A stretch of DNA of 7,193 bases from Anaerolineales bacterium (GCA_028689195.1 JAQTWR010000068.1:1-7193); one strand, 5' to 3'. Counted from the first letter of the stretch, positions 1-6,155 are shown. The notes: generated by a model not told the origin, from the sequence alone. Made by a program: numbers and translations.

Positions 1-428
1 ATCGTCCGCCGTACAAAGTGGTTATGGACGACGTTTTTGTGACCCTGTCCAAGAATCCGCCTGAGCGGAATGTTGACCTTTCGGCGGCTGGATTAAGCGA
101 GCGGCAGATCCGCTTATGGGGCGACGCCGTGCTGGCGGCGGTTAAACACGGGATGTCCGCTCCGCTCGTTGAGCGCAAACATATCGAGGCGAAGAGCGAC
201 GCGTTCCTTCGGCGCATGGAGAAACTAAAGGCGTGGAGGAAAAAAATTGGAATCGAAGTCGGAGTCGAATCCGACGTCATTCTGCCGAAACCTTATTTGC
301 TCATCCTCGCCGAAACGCCGCCAAAGGACGCGGGCGAATTAAGTCAGTTGATGAAAGATACGCCTTCGCGCGTGGAAAAATACGGCGCGCAAATTTTGAA
401 AATGCTTGGGGGAAAAAGTGCGAATTAG
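1..428 (+). CDS. rnd: Ribonuclease D, C-terminal part with two HRDC domains (5'-truncated by window edge)
   Basis: The reading frame is open from the first full codon (base 3) with no natural start, so this is the 3' end of a gene that begins outside the window. The visible protein opens with RPPYKVVMDDVFVTLSKNPP, the typical beginning of an HRDC domain, which runs to about base 165. A second HRDC-like unit covers about bases 213-415, with the signatures LKAWRKKIGIEVGVESDVILP and a final helix ending GAQILKML. Two HRDC modules after a DEDD 3'-5' exonuclease domain is the classic ribonuclease D layout; the exonuclease domain itself is not in view. RNase D trims the 3' ends of tRNAs and other small RNAs in the cytoplasm, and HRDC modules bind nucleic acid. 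The gene overlaps the next one by 11 bases, so the two are probably co-transcribed and translationally coupled. A RecQ-type helicase also carries HRDC, but tandem HRDC units favour RNase D. Confidence 0.85.
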   Translation, partial: RPPYKVVMDDVFVTLSKNPPERNVDLSAAGLSERQIRLWGDAVLAAVKHGMSAPLVERKHIEAKSDAFLRRMEKLKAWRKKIGIEVGVESDVILPKPYLLILAETPPKDAGELSQLMKDTPSRVEKYGAQILKMLGGKSAN

Positions 429-1812
429 TTTTCACGGCGCGGCGCATACCGTGACGGGCAGTCAGCATTTGCTGGAAATCAACGGCGCGCGGCTGCTTTT
501 GGATTGCGGCATGTTTCAGGGAAAACGCTCCGAAACATACGCGCGTAATTTGAATTTCAAATACGACCCGCGCAAAGTGGACGCGGTGATTCTCTCGCAC
601 GCGCATATTGACCATTCGGGCAATTTGCCAAATCTCGTCAAGAAGGGCTTCGAGAAAAAAATCTACGCCACCCGCGCAACAGTTGACCTCGCAAGTTTGA
701 TGGTGGCGGATTCCGGGCGCATTCAAGAAGCCGACGCAAAATTTGTGAATAAGATGCGCGCGCAGCGCGGCGAATCCCCGATTGAGCCGTTGTACGCGCA
801 GGCGGACGCGGATAAAGTCGCGGATATGTTTGCGGGCATAGATTATGGCGAAGCCTTCGAGCCGATCCCCGGCGTGATTGCGCGTTTTTACGAAGCGGGA
901 CATATTTTGGGTTCTGCGGGCGTTTCGCTGGATATTGAAGAGAAGGGCAGAAAATTCCGCTTGTGGTTTTCGGGCGATATTGGCAGATATAAACTTCCGC
1001 TATTGCGCGACCCCGTTCCGCCGGAAAATGTAGATTACATGATTATGGAATCTACATACGGCGATAAAAAACACGACGACCCCGAAAAGGCTTTTGTCGA
1101 ATTCAAAAGCGTGGTGAAGAAGACTCTGGAGCGCGGCGGCAAGGTGATTGTTCCCGCCTTCGCGGTGGGGCGCACGCAGGAAATCGTTTTGCATTTGAAC
1201 GAGATGATGTATTCCAACGAAATTCCGAGCGCGCCCGTATTTGTGGATAGTCCGCTGGCTGTGAACGCTTCGGATGTTTTTAGCAAACACCCCGAATGTT
1301 TCGACGACGAGACGCGCCAGTTTGTGCGCGAAGCGCGTCATCCCGCGCTGAATTTCAAGGCGCTGACCTATGTCAAGTCTGTGGAAGAATCCAAGGCATT
1401 GAACGAGCGCAAAGACCCGATGGTGATTATCTCCGCTTCGGGCATGGCTGAGAATGGTCGCGTCGTGCATCACATCCGCAATAATATTGAAAATCCAAAG
1501 AACACGATTTGCATTGTCTCGTGGCAGGCTCCCGATACGCTGGGGCGCAAACTCGCCGACCGCGAACCGCAGGTGCGTATTTTCGACGAAACATACGAAC
1601 GCAAATGCGATGTCGCCACCATCGGCGGGCTTTCGGGTCACGCGGGACAGGACTTGCTGTTGAAGTACGCAGCGAACGTCAAGTCTTCCGTCAAACAAAT
1701 CTTTTTGGTGCATGGCGAAGAAAAACAAGCCATGACGTTAAAGGGGCTGCTGAAAGATCAAAACATGGACAATGTCCATTACCCAGAATTGCATGAAAGC
1801 GTTGAACTATAA
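418..1812 (+). CDS. Beta-CASP metallo-beta-lactamase-fold RNA hydrolase (CPSF-73/Ysh1-like)
   Basis: The 464-residue protein carries the full set of zinc-binding and beta-CASP motifs. Numbered from the GTG at 418, these are D29 (LDCGMFQG), the H61-A-H63-I-D65-H66 signature, H162 (GHILGSA), D187 (SGDIGR), E211 (ESTYGD, beta-CASP motif A), H351/H352 (RVVHHI), H408 (GLSGHAGQ) and H432 (LVHGE). Members of this family are two-metal endo- or exonucleases acting on RNA, related to eukaryotic CPSF-73 and archaeal aCPSF. All catalytic positions are present, so it should be active, but the RNA target is unknown. GTG 418 was chosen because GGGGGA (408-413) sits 4 bases upstream and the protein then begins MRISFHGAAHTVTGS, as relatives do. 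An in-frame TTG at 406 would add four residues but has no clear ribosome binding site. The gene overlaps the RNase D gene, which suggests a shared RNA-processing operon. Its last codons contain the promoter of the downstream tRNA. Confidence 0.93.
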   Translation: MRISFHGAAHTVTGSQHLLEINGARLLLDCGMFQGKRSETYARNLNFKYDPRKVDAVILSHAHIDHSGNLPNLVKKGFEKKIYATRATVDLASLMVADSGRIQEADAKFVNKMRAQRGESPIEPLYAQADADKVADMFAGIDYGEAFEPIPGVIARFYEAGHILGSAGVSLDIEEKGRKFRLWFSGDIGRYKLPLLRDPVPPENVDYMIMESTYGDKKHDDPEKAFVEFKSVVKKTLERGGKVIVPAFAVGRTQEIVLHLNEMMYSNEIPSAPVFVDSPLAVNASDVFSKHPECFDDETRQFVREARHPALNFKALTYVKSVEESKALNERKDPMVIISASGMAENGRVVHHIRNNIENPKNTICIVSWQAPDTLGRKLADREPQVRIFDETYERKCDVATIGGLSGHAGQDLLLKYAANVKSSVKQIFLVHGEEKQAMTLKGLLKDQNMDNVHYPELHESVEL

Positions 1813-1829
1813 AAATTTTCGGGTATAAT
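1802..1829 (+). promoter_or_regulatory. Sigma-70-type promoter for tRNA-Ser
   Basis: TTGAAC (1802-1807) and a perfect TATAAT (1824-1829) are separated by 16 bases, close to the consensus layout for a housekeeping sigma factor. Transcription would start near 1836, about 12 bases before the mature tRNA 5' end. The -35 box lies inside the last codons and next to the stop of the beta-CASP gene, so the tRNA can be transcribed independently of the upstream operon. Confidence 0.75.
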
Positions 1830-1847
1830 CTCGCCGCTTCATAAATT

Positions 1848-1934
1848 GGGGAGGTGCCAGAGTGGCTGAATGGGACAGTCTCGAAAACTGTTGTAGGCTC
1901 CGGTCTACCGAGGGTTCGAATCCCTCCCTCCCCG
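1848..1934 (+). tRNA. tRNA-Ser, anticodon CGA
   Basis: A complete class II cloverleaf can be folded. The acceptor arm GGGGAGG (1848-1854) pairs perfectly with CCTCCCC (1927-1933), and the discriminator G is at 1934. The anticodon stem ACAGT/ACTGT (1875-1879 with 1887-1891) encloses the loop CTCGAAA, with anticodon CGA at 1882-1884, which reads the serine codon UCG. A long variable arm (about 1892-1909, stem GTAG/CTAC) is the hallmark of serine tRNAs. The T arm GAGGG-TTCGAAT-CCCTC spans 1910-1926. The CCA end is not encoded (the bases after G1934 are CAA), so it must be added by a nucleotidyltransferase. It has its own promoter and terminator. Confidence 0.96.
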
Positions 1935-1940
1935 CAAGAC

Positions 1941-1980
1941 AACCCTCCGAGGTCTTCAAGGTCTCGGAGGGTTTATTTTT
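1941..1980 (+). terminator. Intrinsic terminator after tRNA-Ser
   Basis: AACCCTCCGAG (1941-1951) pairs perfectly with CTCGGAGGGTT (1963-1973), giving an 11-bp GC-rich stem with an 11-base loop. A T-rich tract, TATTTTT (1974-1980), follows at once. The stem begins 7 bases after the tRNA ends, as expected for a single-gene tRNA transcript. Confidence 0.85.
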
Positions 1981-2015
1981 GGGTCTTTGAGGTTTGCCGT
2001 GATAAGCCACAACCC

Positions 2016-2041
2016 GTAGCGCGACATTAATGTCGCGCCAC
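2016..2041. repeat. Palindromic element, possibly a REP-like dispersed repeat
   Basis: Bases 2019-2038 (GCGCGACATT followed by AATGTCGCGC) are a perfect 20-bp palindrome. The arms extend to 2016-2041 with one mismatched pair (A2018 with C2039), which becomes a G-U wobble if the - strand is transcribed. There is no T tract on either side, so it is not a standard terminator. It lies in the 134-base gap between the tRNA terminator and the NAD-synthesis genes. No second copy is present in this window, so the call as a dispersed repeat is an inference from its compact intergenic form. An operator for a dimeric repressor is an alternative. Confidence 0.5.
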
Positions 2042-2090
2042 CATAGATAGCCAAAAATCAGAAATCATCACAGCAATTCCCGAAGAGCCT

Positions 2091-2110
2091 TATATTTTTA
2101 ATGGTAAGAT
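2091..2110 (+). promoter_or_regulatory. Possible promoter -10 region(s) for the amidohydrolase-nadE pair
   Basis: The AT-rich stretch before the start codon holds two -10-like hexamers: TATATT (2091-2096), giving a leader of roughly a dozen bases, and TAAGAT (2105-2110), which would start transcription at or next to the ATG. No convincing -35 box is visible for either. A promoter is needed here because a strong terminator lies upstream at 1941-1980, but its exact position is uncertain. Confidence 0.3.
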
Positions 2111-2114
2111 TCTA

Positions 2115-2966
2115 ATGATGAAACTAAACCTTGCCCTAGCCCAGATCAATACGAAATTGGGAGATGTGGAATCCAATCTCGAAAAGCACTTGGCTTATAT
2201 CGAGCAAGCCAAAGCCGAAAAATCCGACTTGCTCGTTTTCCCCGAACTTTCTTTAACAGGATATGTTTTGCAAGACCTGGTCGCTTCTGTGGCGCGTAAG
2301 CCCGTTGACGACGACCCCGTCTTCCGTCATTTACTCAAGGCAAGCCGCGATCTCGATCTCGTCATTGGGTTTGTGGACGAGGACTCGCGCCATAGATTTT
2401 ATATCGCCTCCGCGTATCTTTCGGGCGGCAAAACGCTGCATGTGCATCATAAGGTTTATTTGCCGACTTACGGCTTGTTCGACGAGGGACGATTCTTCGC
2501 GTGGGGCGATTCCGTCCGCGCATTTGATACGCGCTTCGGGCGCGTGGGGATGCTCATCTGCGAAGATTTTTGGCACGCTTCGCCGCCATATTTGCTCTGG
2601 CTTGACGGCGCGGATATTATGCTGTTTTCATCCGCATCTCCCGGGCGCGGATTGAACGACAAAGAAAAACTCGAATCTGCGCGTTGGGTGGAAGGCGTGA
2701 CGAAGGCTTACGCCAGCATGTTTACATCTTTTGTCGCGCACGCAAACCGCGTCGGCTATGAGGACGGGCTTCACTTTTGGGGCGGCGCGGCGGCTTTCGA
2801 TCCCAACGGAGAAGAACTCGCGCATGGACCATATAACGAAGAAGCCCTTACCTTCGCGCAATTGGATTTGAATCAACTTCGCCGTACTCGCGCGCGTTTG
2901 CCGCTGCTGCGCGACGAGCGGACGAACCTCGCCATGTCTGAATTACAGCGGATATTGCAAAAATGA
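2115..2966 (+). CDS. Nitrilase-family amidohydrolase, probable glutaminase subunit of NAD synthetase
   Basis: The 283-residue protein belongs to the carbon-nitrogen hydrolase (nitrilase) superfamily. The Glu-Lys-Cys triad is visible as E44 (VFPELSLTGY), K113 (HHKVYLPTYGLFDE) and C149 (MLICEDFW), with the usual second glutamate at E124. The start MKLNLALAQINTKLGD and the LPTYGLFDE and ICEDFW blocks resemble the N-terminal glutaminase domain of glutamine-dependent NAD synthetases, which releases ammonia from glutamine. The gene overlaps nadE by four bases (ATGA), so the product most likely feeds ammonia to that enzyme as a separate subunit. Two ATG codons stand in tandem (2115 and 2118); there is only a weak GGTAAG-like Shine-Dalgarno sequence, so either could be used. 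A stand-alone amidase of another specificity is possible, but the coupling to nadE argues for the glutaminase role. Confidence 0.85.
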   Translation: MMKLNLALAQINTKLGDVESNLEKHLAYIEQAKAEKSDLLVFPELSLTGYVLQDLVASVARKPVDDDPVFRHLLKASRDLDLVIGFVDEDSRHRFYIASAYLSGGKTLHVHHKVYLPTYGLFDEGRFFAWGDSVRAFDTRFGRVGMLICEDFWHASPPYLLWLDGADIMLFSSASPGRGLNDKEKLESARWVEGVTKAYASMFTSFVAHANRVGYEDGLHFWGGAAAFDPNGEELAHGPYNEEALTFAQLDLNQLRRTRARLPLLRDERTNLAMSELQRILQK

Positions 2967-3790
2967 CCGATATCAACCTCACTATCAACACCGACCTTGC
3001 CCGTGAAATTCTCACAGGTTTCATTAAATCTGAAATTACGCGGGTGGGAATCTCCCGCGCCGTAGTGGGGCTTTCGGGCGGATTGGATTCCGCGCTTTCG
3101 TGCGCGCTTGCCGCCGAAGCGCTCGGCGCGGAAAATGTCCTCGCGGTGCGGATGCCGTACAAAGCGTCGAGTCAGGATTCGCTTGATCACGCGCAACTGC
3201 TCATTGACCAACTCGGCGTGCAAGGCAAGACGATTGAAATTACGAACATGGTTGAACCGCTGTTCAAACTTGACCCTGAAATTTCAAAAATGCGTATGGG
3301 AAACATCATGGCGCGCGAACGCATGATCGTGCTATATGATCAAAGCGAAGCGTTCAAAGGACTTGTGGTCGGCACAAGCAATAAGACGGAAATCCTCTTG
3401 GGCTACAGCACTTTATTTGGAGATTCCGCCAACGCGCTGAACCCGATTGGCGATTTATACAAAACGCAAATTCGCCAACTCGCGCGCGCGATGAATATTC
3501 CCGCGCCGATTATAGATAAGCCGCCTTCAGCCGACCTGTGGGAAGGTCAGACCGATGAAAAAGAACTCGGCTTTACCTATGAGGATGTGGATAAACTTTT
3601 GTATCTTTTAGTGGATCAGCGTTACAGCCCGCAGGAGGCTGCCGAAGCGGGCTTTGACGAAACCTTTGTCGAAACCGTTGTGAGGCGCGTTCGCCGCAAC
3701 CAGTTCAAACGAACGCCGCCGCCGATTGCCAAAGTCAGCAATCGCACCATCGGCTATGATTTTTTGTACCTGCGCGATTGGGGAACTTAA
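2963..3790 (+). CDS. nadE: NAD+ synthetase, synthetase domain only
   Basis: The 275-residue protein is an N-type ATP pyrophosphatase. It converts nicotinic acid adenine dinucleotide, ATP and ammonia to NAD+ in the last step of NAD biosynthesis in the cytoplasm. The PP-loop SGGLDS is at residues 38-43. The conserved blocks MPYKASSQDS (64-73), GNIMARERM (113-121), GTSNKTEILLGYSTLFGDSA (137-156), NPIGDLYKTQ (160-169) and KPPSADLWEGQTDE (186-199) follow in order. The length matches stand-alone NadE enzymes (about 250-280 residues), not the longer fused glutamine-dependent form. The ATG overlaps the TGA of the amidohydrolase gene (ATGA, 2963-2966), so translation is probably coupled and the two proteins likely act as a complex. 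No terminator hairpin is evident between its stop and the converging gene that ends at 3829. Confidence 0.96.
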   Translation: MTDINLTINTDLAREILTGFIKSEITRVGISRAVVGLSGGLDSALSCALAAEALGAENVLAVRMPYKASSQDSLDHAQLLIDQLGVQGKTIEITNMVEPLFKLDPEISKMRMGNIMARERMIVLYDQSEAFKGLVVGTSNKTEILLGYSTLFGDSANALNPIGDLYKTQIRQLARAMNIPAPIIDKPPSADLWEGQTDEKELGFTYEDVDKLLYLLVDQRYSPQEAAEAGFDETFVETVVRRVRRNQFKRTPPPIAKVSNRTIGYDFLYLRDWGT

Positions 3791-3828
3791 TCGCCGAAGC
3801 CCTTTTGCGTTACTTTTTGAAAGCCAAG

Positions 3829-4512
3829 TTAAGCGGATGGGAATGGTTCGCTTTCTTCCGTAAACAGGAATTTCTTTACGACAAGAACTGCGCCGCCGAA
3901 TGCGATTCCTAATATTCCTGTGATGCCGGGCAAAATCCACATCAGCGCCATGCTGCTTGCAGATTTGATTCTCGCGTCCAATGGGTGTTCGGGATCATAT
4001 AACACTGTGACGTTGTTGCCTTTTTCATAGTACTGCGCGTCGCTGCCTTCGCTCATTTGCGCCGCGCGCTTGCGACCGTCGGATGCGGTAAATGTGACTA
4101 CGGGGTAATAGAAGTCGCGTCCAATGCGGTCTTGCGGGTCGGTGTATTCGCGGCGCACGGTAATATCGGTCACAACGCCGTCGGCGCTTTCCTCTTTGCT
4201 CATCTTTTGAACGTTGAAAAATGACGAGACGCCCGCAATCAGTAGCATCAACGCGGCGATGCCCGTGAAGATTCCCATTACGGTTTTTTCGACGGTGTGG
4301 CTTGAATTTATTTTTCGCAGTTCCTCGAATTCTTTTTCGTCGAACTTAAAGTCTTGGAAATCGCTATCTTCAGAAGCCTGCATCATCGCCGCCAGTTTAT
4401 CTCTGTCGTTTTCATTCGGCACGTCGTCCAGCGATTCGTAGATTGCGCCATCCACTTCAAACGAGACGGCTTCGTCGTTTTCCCAATTGATCGAATATTT
4501 TTTCTTTGTCAT
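3829..4512 (-). CDS. DUF3592-type membrane protein
   Basis: The 227-residue protein has an acidic cytosolic-looking N-terminal part (residues 1-75, many D and E), a membrane helix at about 78-99, a soluble domain at about 100-183, and a second helix at about 188-212. The middle domain shows the DUF3592 pattern: GVVTDITVRREY (112-123), YYPVVTFTASDGR (135-147) and VTVLYDPEHPLDARI (168-182), followed by a tryptophan-containing helix with LPGI. The function of DUF3592 proteins is not established. ATG 4512 was chosen because AAGGA lies about ten bases upstream. A TTG 33 bases further out is in frame but has no Shine-Dalgarno sequence. It is the last of three - strand genes, 120 bases after the DUF1684 gene. 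The gap contains a repeat-flanked hairpin, so co-transcription with the upstream genes is uncertain. Confidence 0.8.
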   Translation of the reverse strand: MTKKKYSINWENDEAVSFEVDGAIYESLDDVPNENDRDKLAAMMQASEDSDFQDFKFDEKEFEELRKINSSHTVEKTVMGIFTGIAALMLLIAGVSSFFNVQKMSKEESADGVVTDITVRREYTDPQDRIGRDFYYPVVTFTASDGRKRAAQMSEGSDAQYYEKGNNVTVLYDPEHPLDARIKSASSMALMWILPGITGILGIAFGGAVLVVKKFLFTEESEPFPSA

Positions 4513-4557
4513 TTGTAAGATTTCCTTGTTTAAGTTTTGACGCAACGATTACATGAT

Positions 4558-4610
4558 AAAACATACTAGCCGCCCGACGCGGTGAACGGTCGGACGACTA
4601 GAAAACATAC
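4558..4610. mobile_element. Tiny hairpin element with flanking direct repeats (MITE/REP-like candidate)
   Basis: A 36-base imperfect inverted repeat (4566-4601) has arms CTAGCCGCCCGAC and GTCGGACGACTAG around a ten-base loop. The two imperfect positions are A-C mismatches on the + strand but G-U wobbles on the - strand, so the RNA hairpin is stable when transcribed with the neighbouring genes. The direct repeat AAAACATA flanks it exactly at 4558-4565 and 4602-4609; counting a shared C it reads AAAACATAC at 4558-4566 and 4602-4610. Direct repeats abutting terminal inverted repeats suggest a transposase-mobilised miniature element with an 8- or 9-bp target duplication. On the - strand the hairpin is followed by TATGTTTTATC, so it may also weakly terminate the DUF1684 transcript. 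No transposase is encoded here. Confidence 0.5.
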
Positions 4611-4632
4611 GGTCTTTTTTTAGTCAAAATTA

Positions 4633-5454
4633 TTAATGACGCCGATACATCTCGCCTGCGGTTACTTTGAAATCCAGCCGATTTTGTTCGGGCGCGAAGA
4701 CGCAGGTTGCAAAGTTCGTGAAGGCGCAGGGCGGGCAAAATGCCTTGTTAAAGTCAATAAAGATTGCGCCGTTTTCTTCCTGATCGGCGATGAGATAACG
4801 TCCGGTGGGATATGTCTCGTCGCGGCTCGTCGGGTCCCAAAAGCGGATAAAGAACGCGCCGCTGTCTTCTTTGTTGACGTCGAGTTGATAGCCCTTTCCG
4901 TCAAACTCAAATTCGAGATAACCTTCGACGGGAAACTCGGATTTCTCGCCGCTGACGTCGGGGAAGTAAGCCGTCTTTGGACGGTCATACGGCGAGTAAA
5001 CTGCGGGGATGCGGAAACTTTCGTCAATATCGTACCAGATGCGCGGCGGAGCGTCGCGTCGTTCTTCGCTTTGGTTGTCCCATATTCGCGCGCCGAAGCG
5101 CCTCCCGCGCTGAATCACAACGATTTGAATATCCAGCAGGTTGATGAAACTCGGCGTTTCGGCTTCGTCGGTTTGCATGACGAGGAAGTTCGTTTCTTCG
5201 CCGTTGACGCGCACCGTTTGATTTGGCGCGACATGCAGGCTGACGGATTTTCCGTTAAAGTCAAGGTAGCCGATATTTGCGGGCGCGCGCTCGGGAAGTT
5301 GAACTTCGCATTGCGGGTCGGAGCCAAGTTTGTTCTTGCCGATTTTCAACCAATATAAGCCGACCAGCGCGAGCCATCCATTTTCTTTGCGGATGATTTC
5401 GTCGCGCTCCTGTCTCCACTCGTTTATGATTTGGCGGTACGATTTATTTTCCAT
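4633..5454 (-). CDS. DUF1684 family protein
   Basis: The 273-residue soluble protein has no signal peptide or membrane helix and shows the DUF1684 pattern throughout. At the N-terminus are WRQERD (13-18) and NGWLALVGLYWLKIGKNKLG (25-44). Further on come a TYPTGR block (214-219) and the C-terminal signature DFNKAFCPPCAF (234-245), with AGEMY near the end. Cysteines 240, 243 and 251 cluster in that signature. The family's biochemical role is unknown, so none is assigned here. The start ATG lies 13 bases after the stop of the membrane-protein gene; a modest AAGG sits at that stop, so the two are likely translated from one transcript. The stop is followed by an AT-rich stretch and then the hairpin element at 4566-4601. 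Confidence 0.85.
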   Translation of the reverse strand: MENKSYRQIINEWRQERDEIIRKENGWLALVGLYWLKIGKNKLGSDPQCEVQLPERAPANIGYLDFNGKSVSLHVAPNQTVRVNGEETNFLVMQTDEAETPSFINLLDIQIVVIQRGRRFGARIWDNQSEERRDAPPRIWYDIDESFRIPAVYSPYDRPKTAYFPDVSGEKSEFPVEGYLEFEFDGKGYQLDVNKEDSGAFFIRFWDPTSRDETYPTGRYLIADQEENGAIFIDFNKAFCPPCAFTNFATCVFAPEQNRLDFKVTAGEMYRRH

Positions 5455-5467
5455 GCGCTGATTAGCC

Positions 5468-6064
5468 TTATACGGCGACGGCGACGCTGGGGACGCCCAA
5501 ATAAGTGATCAGTCCGAATATCAGCATTGCGATTGCAAAAAACGAGAAGACCATTCGCAGATTGCTTTCTTCTTTGAGCAGCGAAGCCCACGCGGCAAAC
5601 GCCACGCCCAACGCCATGATCATTACCACAAGTTGAAGTTTGTCGCCGCGCTCGTTCCAATCTGACGCGAGTTTGAAATACGCCTCCGAAGCGCTGAACA
5701 GTTCGGTGGATGTGGCTGCCATCTCTGTGTAGTATTGCTCATCCCATACGTTATTTGGGTCGCGGGCGATGGCGTCTTGCAATTGCTGCGAGAAATCGTT
5801 TTGGTAATATTCCGCCACGTCGGGATTGCTTGTTTGATTTAAGTACCAGTTGTCGTAATAGTTGTAATCTTGTCCGATATTCTGGTTTTCCGTCAGGTAT
5901 TCGGCGTTGCCGTCGTTGAGGCTTTGCATACCTTTAATTTCGGCGTTATTTTGTTCGCCGCCCGCTAGAGAGCTCTGGTAGCTGGATAGGGCTGTAAATA
6001 CGCTTAATATTGCAATCAATGCGCCAAGTAAAAGTTCGTTGCCGAGAAAGCGGAGGTATTTCAT
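5468..6064 (-). CDS. Uncharacterised three-helix membrane protein
   Basis: The 198-residue protein has one hydrophobic helix near the N-terminus (about 8-28), a soluble region of about 110 residues, and two closely spaced helices at about 142-162 and 170-190. The soluble region is rich in Asn, Gln and Tyr (for example DYNYYDNWYLNQ at 66-77) and ends in a helical, aromatic-rich stretch before GDKLQ at the membrane border. This one-plus-two helix topology resembles DUF4337-type proteins, but similarity is only at the level of layout and family membership is not certain. The start ATG has a good AAGGAAA Shine-Dalgarno sequence about ten bases upstream. It is the first gene of a probable operon with the DUF1684 gene and is divergent from dcd. 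No enzymatic motif is recognisable. Confidence 0.75.
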   Translation of the reverse strand: MKYLRFLGNELLLGALIAILSVFTALSSYQSSLAGGEQNNAEIKGMQSLNDGNAEYLTENQNIGQDYNYYDNWYLNQTSNPDVAEYYQNDFSQQLQDAIARDPNNVWDEQYYTEMAATSTELFSASEAYFKLASDWNERGDKLQLVVMIMALGVAFAAWASLLKEESNLRMVFSFFAIAMLIFGLITYLGVPSVAVAV

Positions 6065-6114
6065 TTTGTGTAATTTCCTTTTTGTGTGATGTTGGATTTT
6101 GAGATTGCAATGTA

Positions 6115-6120
6115 ATTATA
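6115..6120 (-). promoter_or_regulatory. Likely -10 box for the membrane protein/DUF1684 operon
   Basis: Read on the - strand, bases 6120-6115 are a perfect TATAAT. Transcription would start near 6108, leaving a leader of about 44 bases that contains the AAGGAAA ribosome binding site. No good -35 hexamer is visible at 16-18 bases, so the call rests on the -10 box and its position in the divergent intergenic region. Confidence 0.45.
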
Positions 6121-6155
6121 AAATAAGATTGAAAATCTCGCATTTGCGTTTTTGT

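Noticed and set aside
301..903. Long open frame on the - strand opposite the RNase D/beta-CASP junction (200 codons)
   Set aside because: It lies antisense to two well-supported genes and its translation shows no recognisable domain. Such antisense frames are common in codon-biased GC-rich genes.
1000..1728. 242-codon open frame on the - strand inside the beta-CASP gene
   Set aside because: It is a shadow of a strongly conserved metallo-hydrolase with all motifs intact. The translation is low in recognisable structure and there is no ribosome binding site.
1691..2010. Short - strand frames across the tRNA (with GREDGIRTLGRP- or AGREGFEPS-like peptides)
   Set aside because: These are the well-known spurious translations of tRNA-Ser sequence, frequently misannotated as proteins.
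3791..3828. Gap between the converging nadE and DUF3592 genes as a terminator site
   Set aside because: No stable hairpin followed by a T tract could be found on either strand in these 38 bases.
4636..5358. 240-codon open frame on the + strand opposite the DUF1684 gene
   Set aside because: The - strand frame shows the full DUF1684 pattern and sits in an operon. The + frame has no recognisable family and is explained by codon bias.
4500..6085. Similar leaders (AAGGAAAT followed by an A-rich spacer) before both membrane-protein genes
   Set aside because: The shared part is essentially the Shine-Dalgarno sequence plus AT-rich spacer; it is too short to infer a common regulatory element.
6101..6139. 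GAGATT (6101-6106) and AATCTC (6134-6139) as an inverted repeat flanking the divergent promoters
   Set aside because: The arms are only six bases, in AT-rich sequence with a long spacer. This is compatible with chance, so no operator is claimed.
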